NCBI GenBank assembly: GCA_016704535.1
Contig: JADIZZ010000002.1
Location: 434,001 to 498,000 of the forward strand
Direction of reading: 5' to 3'
Length of the DNA: 64,000 nucleotides
Origin: Betaproteobacteria bacterium
Lineage (GTDB): Bacteria > Pseudomonadota > Gammaproteobacteria > Burkholderiales > Burkholderiaceae_C
The position numbers were made by a program, and so were the translations under genes. Below the pieces are notes generated by a model. The model saw nothing but the letters and a program-made list of their open reading frames with translations. It did no database searches and had not been told where the DNA came from. Positions 56,004 through 64,000 of this stretch are shown here, one piece after another. Every line of letters begins with the position of its first letter. The stretch's first letter is position 1.

Positions 56004-56657
56004 ATGCCACTCTCACAGCCGCCCGCCCCGCGCTACCAGATCCATCACTACCCGGCCACTCTCATCGAAACCCGAGTGCACCGGCGAGCGCGCCCGCTGA
56101 CGATGCGACCGATCCTGCCGCAAGACGCCAAGCTGTTGGAACGGATGTTGGACGGTCTGGCGCCCGAGACGCGGCGCAACCGCTTTCACGGCGCCATCCG
56201 GCTGTCCTCGAATCACTTGCTGCAGATGAGCAATGTCGACTACAGGAGTCATCTGGCAATGGTGGTGACCACCGAAGTCGACGGAGCGGAGCATTTGATC
56301 GCCGACGCCCGCTACGTCGTCGAGCCGGGCGGCGATGGCGCCGAATTTGCGCTCGTTGTGGCCGACGGCTGGCAGTGCCAAGGCGTGGGTGCATGGGCCA
56401 TGCAGTCGCTGCAGCGCGCTGCCACGAATGCCGGGCTGCAATGGCTGCATGGCGATGTCTTGAACGGCAACCCGCCGATGTTGAGCCTGATGAAACGCTG
56501 TGGCTTTGCGCTCAGCCCGGACGCCGAAGACGAGCAAGTCGTCAAGGCGCAGCGGCGGCTCGGCGCACAGGGTGTGCCGCTCCCCGTCGTGAGGCACGGC
56601 TTCCGTTCGTGGCTCCGGCGCGCCTGGTCCGCCAGCCATCAAGCCTTGGTGCGCTGA
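56004..56657 (+). CDS. GNAT family N-acetyltransferase
   Basis: A 217-residue acetyltransferase. TMRPILPQDAKLLERMLDGLAPETRRNRFHG opens the domain, and acetyl-CoA-binding WQCQGVGAWAMQSLQRAA is at the centre. It resembles the Pat-type GNAT modules that acetylate proteins, here without the extra domains. GGAG stands eight bases before ATG 56004. A patatin-like gene follows 38 bases later. Confidence 0.85.
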   Translation: MPLSQPPAPRYQIHHYPATLIETRVHRRARPLTMRPILPQDAKLLERMLDGLAPETRRNRFHGAIRLSSNHLLQMSNVDYRSHLAMVVTTEVDGAEHLIADARYVVEPGGDGAEFALVVADGWQCQGVGAWAMQSLQRAATNAGLQWLHGDVLNGNPPMLSLMKRCGFALSPDAEDEQVVKAQRRLGAQGVPLPVVRHGFRSWLRRAWSASHQALVR

Positions 56658-56695
56658 GGCCTCGTATGCACGCCACTTCACCTGGAGGCACGCCC

Positions 56696-57574
56696 ATGTT
56701 GTCGCCGAACCATCCAAACCGGATCTGCCCGCCCCGCTTTGCCCTGGTGTTGGGCAGCGGTGGCGTGCGCAGCATTGCCGCGCTCGGCATGGTAGAGGTG
56801 CTGGCGCGCGAGGGCCTGGTGCCCGACTTGGTGGTGGGCTGTAGTGCCGGGGCCATGTTCGGTGCGCTCATCGCCGCTGGGCATGATGCGCGCGAAGCCA
56901 TTCGCGTCGCCACGACCCTGTGGTCACCCGAAGTGACGCGCAAGCGCCGCTGGCAGGCCGTGCCGCAGATGCTCTGGCCGCGCCTGGGCCGGTTTGACGC
57001 CGACTTTTCATTGCGTGACGATGGCCCGGTGATGCAGCGTTTGGAGCAGGCATTTGGCGATGTACGCATCGAGCATCTGCGCACTGCACTGCGCGTCACC
57101 GCCACGGATGCAGCCACCGGCGAACGCGTGGCGCTGCGTGAGGGCGCGCTGGTCACTGCGCTGCGCGCCAGCATCGCATTGCCGTTCATGTTCTCGCCGG
57201 TGCACCTGGACGGCCGCCGGCTGATCGACGGGTTCGTGGCTGATCCTCTGCCCGTGAGCGCGGCAAGCGACGCCCAAGCCGTGTTGGCGCTGGGTTTCGA
57301 GTCGCCGATGCCCTACCGCATCGACGGCCCCTCGCGCATGCTGGCGCAAGTGACCTCGGCGCTCACCAACAACCTCATGCAGGCGCGCCTGGCGGAAGCG
57401 CAGGGGGGCGGCACCCGGCTGCTGAGCATCGTGCCCAGGCTAGAAAGGCGCGTGGGCCTGTTCGACACCGAAGCCATGCCCTATCTGGTCGAGGCCGGAC
57501 GGCGTGCCACCGAGGCAGCCCTGCCGAACATCCTGGCATTGGTGCAGCGCGCACCACAACTGGCCGCAGCGTGA
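56696..57574 (+). CDS. Patatin-like phospholipase
   Basis: A 292-residue serine acyl hydrolase. The oxyanion loop is VLGSGGVRS (near 18-26), the nucleophile S50 is in GCSAG, and the dyad aspartate D178 is in LIDGF. It hydrolyses phospholipids or other lipid esters; it lacks a signal peptide, so it may act on inner-leaflet lipids. ATG 56696 has GGAGG eight bases upstream. It is paired with the GNAT gene under possible SARP control. Confidence 0.9.
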   Translation: MLSPNHPNRICPPRFALVLGSGGVRSIAALGMVEVLAREGLVPDLVVGCSAGAMFGALIAAGHDAREAIRVATTLWSPEVTRKRRWQAVPQMLWPRLGRFDADFSLRDDGPVMQRLEQAFGDVRIEHLRTALRVTATDAATGERVALREGALVTALRASIALPFMFSPVHLDGRRLIDGFVADPLPVSAASDAQAVLALGFESPMPYRIDGPSRMLAQVTSALTNNLMQARLAEAQGGGTRLLSIVPRLERRVGLFDTEAMPYLVEAGRRATEAALPNILALVQRAPQLAAA

Positions 57575-57829
57575 TGCGCCTCACTTCGTAAGCCCTCGAT
57601 GCTCTGAGTCCCCTGGGAGGATAGGGAACATGGGTCCCAGACTTCTCACCTGATACGGCAGGCCGCAGCCAGTGCAGGCCAGCTCCGTGCGCCTAAACCG
57701 GACCGTCAGGAGCGCCCGCAATTGGCCGACAGGGTGGGGCTGGCCCGTGGTGAAGCTGACATTGCTCTCCACCAATAGGCTCAAGGACTTCGAGCGCCGC
57801 CCTAGTTCGCGCCGGCGTCCAGGCCGGCT
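57575..57829. other. Gap with a possible gene fragment
   Basis: A minus-strand reading at 57581-57784 (67 residues; CTGCGLPYQVRSLGP, PHPVGQLRALLTVRF) has a CxxC and looks like the tail of a lost protein, perhaps a transposase, but was not recognised. Nothing else is seen. Confidence 0.35.
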
Positions 57830-58237
57830 TCACTCGCTGCGCACGCGGCCGCGGCCGGCCTTCACCTCGGCGCGCACGGCCTTGCCTTCCAGCCGGCGCT
57901 GCTTCGAGCCGTAGGTCGGCTTCGTCGCGCGGCGCACCGTGGGCTGGTGCGTCGCTTCGTCGACCATGTCCTGCAGCCGCAGCAGCGCGTCGGCCTGGTT
58001 GCGCGGCAGGCTGCGGTGGTCCTGGGCCTTGATGATGATGACGCCGTCTCCGCTGATGCGCTGGTCGGCCTGGGCCAGCAGGCGCGCCTTGACGTCGGCG
58101 GGCAGCGAAGACGCCGCGACGTCGAAGCGCAGGTGAGCTGCGCTCGACACCTTGTTGACGTTCTGCCCGCCCGCGCCCTGCGCGCGGATGGCGGTGAAGT
58201 CGACCTCGGCGCGGTCGACGAGCACGCGCCGCGCCAT
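57830..58237 (-). CDS. arfB: Peptidyl-tRNA hydrolase ArfB
   Basis: A 135-residue ribosome rescue factor. The GGQ catalytic motif is at 23-25 in AQGAGGQNVNKV, and the C-terminal basic tail (PTYGSKQRRLEGKAVRAEVKAGRGRVRS) enters the mRNA channel of stalled ribosomes. Length and layout match ArfB/YaeJ. Confidence 0.95.
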   Translation of the reverse strand: MARRVLVDRAEVDFTAIRAQGAGGQNVNKVSSAAHLRFDVAASSLPADVKARLLAQADQRISGDGVIIIKAQDHRSLPRNQADALLRLQDMVDEATHQPTVRRATKPTYGSKQRRLEGKAVRAEVKAGRGRVRSE

Positions 58238-58242
58238 GGCGC

Positions 58243-58494
58243 TCAGCCCTGCTTCTTGCGCAGCAGGCCGACGATGAACAGCAGCGCCAGCGCGCCGATC
58301 ACCGAGGCGAACCAGCCTGAGGGCTCGCCGTCGACGTACCAGCCCAGGGCGCGCCCGGCGAAGCCCGCCAGCACCGAGCCGCCGATGCCCAGCAGGCAGG
58401 TCAGGATCCAGCCCATCTTCTGCTCGCCCGGCATGATGCCGCGCGCCAGCAGGCCGACGATGATGCCGAGGATGATGTTGCTGATGATGGCCAT
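58243..58494 (-). CDS. GlsB/YeaQ/YmgE family stress membrane protein
   Basis: An 83-residue protein with three hydrophobic helices. IISNIILGIIVGLLARGIMPG, GWILTCLLGIGGSVLAGF and WFASVIGALALLFIVGLL match the transglycosylase-associated GlsB family, named from stress-response genes. It is five bases upstream of arfB on the same strand. Confidence 0.9.
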   Translation of the reverse strand: MAIISNIILGIIVGLLARGIMPGEQKMGWILTCLLGIGGSVLAGFAGRALGWYVDGEPSGWFASVIGALALLFIVGLLRKKQG

Positions 58495-58556
58495 GGTGGG
58501 GCTTGCCTTCGTGGTGAGCAGGACGCGCTGCCGTGCGGCGGCGCGGAACGGAGTGA

Positions 58557-59654
58557 TCAGTCGGCAGTGTGCACCGGCACCCGTGGTGCCACGGCGCACA
58601 TGAGTTCGTAGCCGATGGTGCCGGCAGCGTGCGCCACGTCGTCGATGGCCAGCAACGTGGGTGAGCCGTCCACCACCGGACCGCGGCCCCAGAGTGTGAC
58701 TTCGCTGCCGATGCGAGCTTGTGGCACCGGCGTCAGGTCGACGGCCAGCATGTCCATCGAGACGCGACCCACCGTGCCGGTGCGCACGCCGTTCACCAGC
58801 ACCGGCGTGTCGGTGCCGGCATGGCGTGGGTAGCCGTCGGCATAGCCGCAGGCCACGATGCCGATGCGCTGCGCTTCGGTGGCGGTGTAACTGCTGCCAT
58901 AGCCCACGGTGTCGCCGGGCTGCAACTGTTGCACGGCGATGAGCTTGCTGCGCAGCGTCATCGCCGGCTGCAGGCCCCAGTGGTGGATGTCGTGGGCAGG
59001 GAAGTCGGGCGCGCTGCCGTAGCTCAGGATGCCGGCGCGTACCCAGTCGTTCTTGAGGTGATGCCGGAGGACGGCCGCGCTGTTGGACAAGGAGCGCTCG
59101 CCCGGCAGGTCGCGCGTCGCTTCGTCGAAGACCTCCACCTGGTGTGCGACGCCCCGTTCGCCGTCGGCGTCGCTGAAGTGCGTCATCAGCGAGATCTCGT
59201 CCACCTGCGGCAGCGCCGACAGCCGCGCCCAGGCGCTGCGGAAGGCCGCGGGCCTGAAGCCCAGGCGGTTCATGCCGCTGTTCATCTTCAGGAACACGCG
59301 GTGCGGCTGCTGCGTCTTGTGGCGGCTTAGCCAGTCGATCTGTTCGCTGCAGTGCACGGCATGCCAGAGGTTCAGGCGCGAGCAGAGCTCCAGGTCGCGT
59401 GGCTCGAAGGCGCCTTCCAGCAGCAGGATGGGGCCGCGCCAGTCCAGAGCGCGCACGCGTTCGGCTTCGGCCAGGTCGAGCAGCGCAAAACCGTCGGCAC
59501 CTCGCAAACCAGCGTAGGCCCGCTCGATGCCGTGGCCATAGGCGTTGGCCTTGACGACCGCCCACACACGCGAATCCGGCGCGGCGGCGCGCGCGCGGGC
59601 CAGGTTGTGCGCCAGCGCGTCGGGGTGAGTCAGGGCTTCGATCGGGCGCGGCAT
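58557..59654 (-). CDS. alr: Alanine racemase
   Basis: A 365-residue PLP enzyme making D-alanine for peptidoglycan. The PLP lysine K35 lies in AVVKANAYGHG, and the catalytic tyrosine region GIVACGYADGYPR and RVSMDMLAVDL are present. ATG 59654 gives the normal N-terminus (MPRPIEALTHPDALAHNL); a longer reading overlaps the region upstream of lplT. Confidence 0.95.
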   Translation of the reverse strand: MPRPIEALTHPDALAHNLARARAAAPDSRVWAVVKANAYGHGIERAYAGLRGADGFALLDLAEAERVRALDWRGPILLLEGAFEPRDLELCSRLNLWHAVHCSEQIDWLSRHKTQQPHRVFLKMNSGMNRLGFRPAAFRSAWARLSALPQVDEISLMTHFSDADGERGVAHQVEVFDEATRDLPGERSLSNSAAVLRHHLKNDWVRAGILSYGSAPDFPAHDIHHWGLQPAMTLRSKLIAVQQLQPGDTVGYGSSYTATEAQRIGIVACGYADGYPRHAGTDTPVLVNGVRTGTVGRVSMDMLAVDLTPVPQARIGSEVTLWGRGPVVDGSPTLLAIDDVAHAAGTIGYELMCAVAPRVPVHTAD

Positions 59655-59824
59655 GGGGCTGGTCGGGCATGGGCCGTGCAGGCCTGCGCGGCACGGCCCT
59701 TCATTCTGCCAGCCGATCCTGCCGCGCAGCGACCGCCTGCAGACCACGTGCTATAACCCGCGCGCCCCGAAGATGGAGACAAAGCGCGCCGGCGGAAACG
59801 CCAGGCGCAGCAGCGCGCGACACG

Positions 59825-61102
59825 ATGAAAAAAGGTTTCTCGACCATCATGTCGGCGCAGTTCTTCAGCTCGCTGGCTGACAACGCGCTGCTGGTCGCGG
59901 CCATCGAACTGCTGCGCATGAGCAAGGCCCCGGCCTGGCAGACGCCGGCCCTGGCGCCGATGTTCGCGCTGTTCTACGTCATCCTCGCGCCCTTCGTGGG
60001 GGCTTTCGCCGACGCGCTGCCCAAGGGCCGCGTGATGTTCATCAGCAATTCGGTGAAGGTGGTGGGCTGCCTGTACATGCTGTTCGGCGGCCACCCGCTC
60101 TTGGCCTATGCCGTGGTGGGTTTGGGCGCGGCAGCCTATTCACCCGCCAAGTACGGCATCCTGACCGAACTGCTGCCGCCTTCGCAGCTGGTCAAGGGTA
60201 ACGGCTGGATCGAGGGCCTGACGGTGGGCTCGATCATCCTGGGCATCCTGCTCGGCGGCCAGCTCGTCGGGCCGAAGCTGGCGCCGATGCTGCTGGGCTT
60301 CGACATGCCCGGCATGACCACCAGCATCGACACCGCGCCCGAAGCCGCAATCTCGCTCATCGTGTTCCTCTACGTCATCGCGGCGCTGTTCAACCTCTAC
60401 ATCCCGCGCACCACGGCGCCGCTGCAGCCGCTGGCCGGCGGCGTCGTCGAGCTGGTGCGCGACTTCTCGCGCTGCAACTCGCGCCTGTGGGCCGACAAGC
60501 TGGGCCAGATCACGCTGGCCACGACCACCCTGCTGTGGGGCATCTTCGGCAACCTGCGCATCATCGTCTTCGCCTGGGCGGCGGCGGCGCTGGGCTACGG
60601 CACCACGCAGGCCAGCAACCTGGCCGGCGTGGTCATCGTCGGTTCGGTGATCGGCGCCGTCTCGGCGTCGATGGTGATGAAGCTCGACCGCGCCACCTCG
60701 GTGCTGCCGATGGGCATCGTGGTCGGCTTCCTGATGATCGGCCTGAACGTGCTGACCAACGTCTACGTGGCGGCGCCCTTCCTCATCGTGCTGGGGGCGT
60801 TGTGCGGCTTCCTCATCGTGCCGATGAACGCGCTGCTGCAGCACCGCGGCCACAACCTGATGGGCGCCGGCCGCAGCATCGCGGTGCAGAACTTCAACGA
60901 GCAGGCCTGCATCCTGGCGCTGGGCGCCTTCTACGCGGGCATGACCAAGTTCGGCCTCTCGGCCTTCACCGCCATCACGGTCTTCGGGCTGGCGGTGGCG
61001 GGCATCATGGAACTCATCCGCCGCTGGCACCGGCGCAACACGGTGCAGCACCGCGAAGAGGTCGAGCGGCTGCTCGTCATCGCGCGTTCAGACACGCACT
61101 GA
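59825..61102 (+). CDS. lplT: Lysophospholipid transporter LplT
   Basis: A 425-residue inner-membrane transporter of the major facilitator superfamily with about 12 helices. It starts MKKGFSTIMSAQFFSSLADNALLVAA, as in LplT. AAYSPAKYGILTELLPPSQLVKGNGWIEG is the family signature. LplT flips lysophospholipids inward for re-acylation. Its usual partner Aas is not in view. Divergent from alr. Confidence 0.92.
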   Translation: MKKGFSTIMSAQFFSSLADNALLVAAIELLRMSKAPAWQTPALAPMFALFYVILAPFVGAFADALPKGRVMFISNSVKVVGCLYMLFGGHPLLAYAVVGLGAAAYSPAKYGILTELLPPSQLVKGNGWIEGLTVGSIILGILLGGQLVGPKLAPMLLGFDMPGMTTSIDTAPEAAISLIVFLYVIAALFNLYIPRTTAPLQPLAGGVVELVRDFSRCNSRLWADKLGQITLATTTLLWGIFGNLRIIVFAWAAAALGYGTTQASNLAGVVIVGSVIGAVSASMVMKLDRATSVLPMGIVVGFLMIGLNVLTNVYVAAPFLIVLGALCGFLIVPMNALLQHRGHNLMGAGRSIAVQNFNEQACILALGAFYAGMTKFGLSAFTAITVFGLAVAGIMELIRRWHRRNTVQHREEVERLLVIARSDTH

Positions 61103-61111
61103 AGGCGGCGC

Positions 61112-61999
61112 TTGACGGCAGCCGTTTCGCGCGTCGGCCCGGCGCTGGCGCTCACCTTCAACGCCTTCACCTGGGGCGTGTCGTGGTGGCCGTTTCGCGC
61201 GCTGCAGGCGCAGGGGCTGCACCCGCTGTGGGCCACGGTGCTCATCTACGCCGTGGCGGTGCTGGTGCTCACCTTGTGGCGGCGCGGCGCCTGGAGCGAA
61301 CTGCTGCGCACCCGCTCGCTGTGGCCGCTGGTGCTGGCCGCGGGCGCCACCAACGCCAGTTTCAACTGGGGCGTGACGGTGGGCGACGTGGTGCGCGTCG
61401 TGCTGCTGTTCTACCTGATGCCGCTGTGGGCGGTGCTGCTGGCGCGGCTGCTGCTGCACGAGCCGCTGACGCGCGCCGCCGGGCTGCGCGTGGTGCTGGC
61501 GCTGGCCGGCGCGGTCATCGTGCTGTGGCCCGCGGAAATGGGATCAGGCATGGGCGGCCTGCCGGTGCCGCGCACGCTGCCCGAGTGGCTGGGCCTGCTG
61601 GGTGGTTTCAGCTTCGCGCTGAACAACGTGATGCTGCGGCGTGAGGCCGCGCAGCCCGAGGCGGCGCGTGCGCTGGCCATGTTCCTGGGCGGCGCCGTGG
61701 TGGCCGGCGGCCTGGCCGTGGCGCTGTCGGCGGCGGGCGCCGTGCCGCTGCCACCCGCGCCGGCGGCGGGCTGGATGCTCGGCGCGCTGGCGCTGGCCGG
61801 CGTCTTCCTCTGCGGCAACCTGGCGCTGCAGTACGGCGCAGCGCGCCTGCCGGCCAATGTGACGGCGGTGGTCATGATCACCGAGGTGCTGTTCGCCGCA
61901 GGTTCGGCGGTTTGGCTGGGCGCCGGTCACGTGACGCCGGCGCTGGCCCTGGGGGGTGCGCTGATCGTCGGCGCGACGCTGCTCGCCGGGCGCGACTGA
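61112..61999 (+). CDS. EamA/DMT family transporter
   Basis: A 295-residue inner-membrane protein with ten hydrophobic helices in two EamA halves. TFNAFTWGVSWWPFRALQAQGLHPLWATVL opens the first, and ALNNVMLRREAAQPEAARALAMF links to the second. It probably exports a metabolite, unknown which. The start is TTG at 61112, nine bases after lplT; no ATG precedes the first helix. Likely co-transcribed with lplT. Confidence 0.85.
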   Translation: MTAAVSRVGPALALTFNAFTWGVSWWPFRALQAQGLHPLWATVLIYAVAVLVLTLWRRGAWSELLRTRSLWPLVLAAGATNASFNWGVTVGDVVRVVLLFYLMPLWAVLLARLLLHEPLTRAAGLRVVLALAGAVIVLWPAEMGSGMGGLPVPRTLPEWLGLLGGFSFALNNVMLRREAAQPEAARALAMFLGGAVVAGGLAVALSAAGAVPLPPAPAAGWMLGALALAGVFLCGNLALQYGAARLPANVTAVVMITEVLFAAGSAVWLGAGHVTPALALGGALIVGATLLAGRD

Positions 62000-62017
62000 C
62001 GGCGCCAGGCGCGTTGT

Positions 62018-63076
62018 TCAGCCCGATATCGAGCCAGCCTCCGCCTTCTGGCGCAGCCCCTGGCGATGCAGCAGACGCACCCATTCGGCCTCGGCCAGCG
62101 GTTTGCTGAGGTAGGCGTCGCAGCCAGCCAGCGCGCAGCGAACACGGTCCAGTTCGCTGTGGTGGGCGCTGACCATCACCACCAGTGCGTTCATCGATGC
62201 CGGGGTCTGCTTGATCTGCCTGCACAGGCCGAGCCCGTCGAGTCCGCTGTCCTGGCCGAGTTCGACGTCGAGAAAGACGAGGTCATAGCTGTGTTGCGCC
62301 AGCAGGTCAAGTGCGGCCTGGCTGTTCGATGCCGTGTCGGTCTGAACCTGCCAGCGCTCCAGGCGCGTCTGCAGGAAGAGCAGGGCGATGTCGCTGTCGT
62401 CCACGAGCAGTGCACGTGGCAAGCCCGACGGCAGTGCGGCCATGGGCACCTGGGTCGACCTGGGGGCCCCGGAAAGCTCAGGCGCCACTTCGCGCAGCGC
62501 GGGCGAGGCGTGCGGCGCCGACAGGTCCTCGGTCCACCCACCCGGCGCTGCCGGCAACCAGGGCTCGTGGCCGACCAGGCCCTCGGCACCCGGAAAGAGC
62601 CCGGTCACCGCCGGCGCTGCGGTTTCTCTCGTGGCGGACACGCGCACGTCGCGCAGCGTCAGCGGGGCCGGATGCACGACGCCAGGCGCAGGCTGGGACT
62701 CGCGCTCTCGGTGCATGGCCTGGATGAGGGTGATGTGCGGGTCGTCGTCGCTGGGTGCCTGGGGGTTTGGCCGCCTGCGGGCCACGATGCCGTCGAGTTC
62801 GCGCATCACCTGCAGCGCGTCGATGGGTCGACGCATCCAGGCCGCACTGCCGGCCGGCGCCTGTGCGCCGATGAAGACGGTTTCTTCCGTTCTCTCGGTC
62901 ACCACCACCAACTGCACCGACGGCGCGTGGTCGGCGTCGGCCACCAGCAGGTCGGCGTCGGTCAGCGTCGACACGTGCGTGTAGCTCGGGCTGCGATGTT
63001 GGGCGAGCCGGAGGTACGAGCTCAGCGCGTGACGCTCGGACTCCGTGAAACCCAGGAACGCGACGCGGTGTGGCAT
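62018..63076 (-). CDS. Response-regulator receiver protein without output domain
   Basis: A 352-residue protein. The C-terminal third is a normal receiver: acidic pocket LLVDDSDIA, phospho-acceptor Asp in YDLVFLDVELGQD, and Lys in DAYLSKPLAE. The N-terminal third (HRVAFLGFTESERHALSSYLRLA...MRRPIDALQVMREL) looks like a second, degenerate receiver lacking the Asp and with Arg for Lys. A Pro/Ala-rich disordered linker joins them. There is no DNA-binding or enzymatic output; it may act by protein interaction. ATG 63076 was preferred to an upstream start with no homology. Confidence 0.8.
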   Translation of the reverse strand: MPHRVAFLGFTESERHALSSYLRLAQHRSPSYTHVSTLTDADLLVADADHAPSVQLVVVTERTEETVFIGAQAPAGSAAWMRRPIDALQVMRELDGIVARRRPNPQAPSDDDPHITLIQAMHRERESQPAPGVVHPAPLTLRDVRVSATRETAAPAVTGLFPGAEGLVGHEPWLPAAPGGWTEDLSAPHASPALREVAPELSGAPRSTQVPMAALPSGLPRALLVDDSDIALLFLQTRLERWQVQTDTASNSQAALDLLAQHSYDLVFLDVELGQDSGLDGLGLCRQIKQTPASMNALVVMVSAHHSELDRVRCALAGCDAYLSKPLAEAEWVRLLHRQGLRQKAEAGSISG

Positions 63077-63215
63077 GAAGGACCGGCGTGGGCAAAGACG
63101 AGATGGGCCGTCGATAGTGAGGTTCGGCTCCGGCGCTGTCAACGGCCGCCGCACCTGAATGCGCAGGGGGCGCACGGCGCTAACATGCTCTTTCCATTCT
63201 TGCCTCGCTACTGCC

Positions 63216-63713
63216 ATGGCCACCAGCCTCTACGATTTCGACGCGGTCTCCATCGCCGGGCAACCGGCAAATTTCTCGGCCCAGCGCGGCAAGGTCGTGC
63301 TGATCGTCAACACCGCCAGCGCCTGCGGCTTCACGCCGCAATTCGCGGGGCTGGAAAGGCTCTGGAAGGACTACGCCGACCGCGGCCTCGTCGTGGTGGG
63401 TTTCCCGAGCAACGAGTTCGGCGGCCAGGACCCGGGCAGCAACGACGGCATCGCGTCCTTCTGCCAGCTGAACTACGGCGTCAGTTTCCCGATGATGGCC
63501 AAGGTGAAGGTCAACGGCAGCGACGCCCACCCGCTGTGGCAATGGCTGAAGGGCGAGGCGCCCGGCCTGCTGGGCACCCAGGCCGTCAAATGGAACTTTA
63601 CGAAGTTCCTCGTCGGCCGCGACGGCCGCGTCCTCAAGCGCTATGCGCCGAACGACGAGCCCGACAGTCTGCGCAAGGACATCGAGTCTGCACTCGCCGC
63701 CCCCGCGCCATGA
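63216..63713 (+). CDS. Glutathione peroxidase
   Basis: A 165-residue thiol peroxidase. The active Cys37 is in NTASACGFTPQF. The partner Gln is in NEFGGQDPGSN and the Trp/Asn in VKWNFTKFLVGRDG. No signal peptide. The stop overlaps the ATG of the next gene (ATGA), indicating coupling. Confidence 0.93.
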   Translation: MATSLYDFDAVSIAGQPANFSAQRGKVVLIVNTASACGFTPQFAGLERLWKDYADRGLVVVGFPSNEFGGQDPGSNDGIASFCQLNYGVSFPMMAKVKVNGSDAHPLWQWLKGEAPGLLGTQAVKWNFTKFLVGRDGRVLKRYAPNDEPDSLRKDIESALAAPAP

Positions 63714-64000
63714 GTTTCTTCAGCCACCTCGAGCCCTACGCGGGCGACCCCATCCTCGGTCTCAACGACGCGTTCCAGAAGGACCCTCGCACCGACAAGG
63801 TCAACCTGTCGATCGGTATCTACTTCGACGATGCCGGCCGCATTCCGGTGCTGGATTGCGTGCGCCAGGCGGAAGCACAGATGCTGGCCGAGAGCGCGCC
63901 CAAGAGCTACCTGCCCATCGAAGGCGCGGCGGCCATGCGCAGCGCCGTTCAACAGCTGTTGTTCGGCGCCGACCACGAAGTGATGAAGAGCGGCCGGGTG
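63710..64000 (+). CDS. Aromatic/aspartate aminotransferase, N-terminal part
   Basis: The first 97 residues of a class I aminotransferase, cut by the window edge. MSFFSHLEPYAGDPILGLNDAFQKDPRTDKVNLSIGIY is typical of TyrB/AspC-type enzymes, including the VNLSIG strand near the substrate site. The PLP lysine lies beyond the edge. It overlaps the glutathione peroxidase gene by four bases. Confidence 0.88.
   Translation, partial: MSFFSHLEPYAGDPILGLNDAFQKDPRTDKVNLSIGIYFDDAGRIPVLDCVRQAEAQMLAESAPKSYLPIEGAAAMRSAVQQLLFGADHEVMKSGRV

Overview
The window is GC-rich chromosomal DNA from a betaproteobacterium of the order Burkholderiales, probably near Rubrivivax, Roseateles or Leptothrix. That placement rests on gene content and on the resemblance of the proteins to that group. 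The atp operon order (I-B-E-F-H-A-G-D-C), a cytochrome c'/cytochrome b561 divergent pair, and an IlvE/zinc-finger/GT25 neighbourhood all fit. No tRNA, rRNA or CRISPR array was found.

Layout. 1-9.1 kb: housekeeping and redox genes (alanyl-tRNA editing protein, cytochrome c', cytochrome b561, acetyltransferase, aldose epimerase, SMP-30 lactonase, GlpD, redoxin, DsbD). 9.3-16.6 kb: complete atp operon, in which atpG carries a frameshift. 16.6-19.0 kb: CoxG-like protein, MocA-like nucleotidyltransferase, PPK2. 19.1-32.9 kb: a co-oriented glycan-type locus. It has a 16-bp LacI-type operator, a TonB-dependent receptor, a lipoprotein with three near-identical 158-residue repeats, three tryptophan-halogenase-like flavoenzymes, a SapC protein, a JmjC/cupin-8 protein, an orphan sugar-binding protein and a GH16 glucanase lipoprotein. 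33.0-42.0 kb: TrpB2, zinc-finger protein, IlvE, GT25, M16 peptidase, metallophosphoesterase, RadA. 42.1-53.6 kb: an accessory island with one intact and two broken IS110-type elements, a degraded IS1182-like element with recognisable ends, and a 70-bp direct repeat flanking a DUF1554 lipoprotein. It also holds small regulator-led gene sets (AraC/membrane protein; LysR/AhpD-like/NTF2-like/FMN split-barrel). 53.6-57.6 kb: SARP/BTAD-type regulator divergent from a GNAT and a patatin-like lipase. 57.8-64 kb: ArfB, GlsB-like protein, alanine racemase, LplT, EamA transporter, receiver protein, glutathione peroxidase and the start of an aromatic aminotransferase.

The most interesting system is the 19.1-32.9 kb locus. 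Its outer-membrane receptor, glycan-binding-type lipoprotein and endo-glucanase look like a beta-glucan uptake system under a LacI-type repressor. At its centre sit three flavin-dependent halogenase homologues with SapC and an Fe(II)/2OG-type oxygenase. Such genes are known to occur near TonB receptors in Xanthomonas and Caulobacter relatives, but their role there is not settled. Two of the three halogenases keep the catalytic lysine and the WxWxIP signature; the middle one departs from it.
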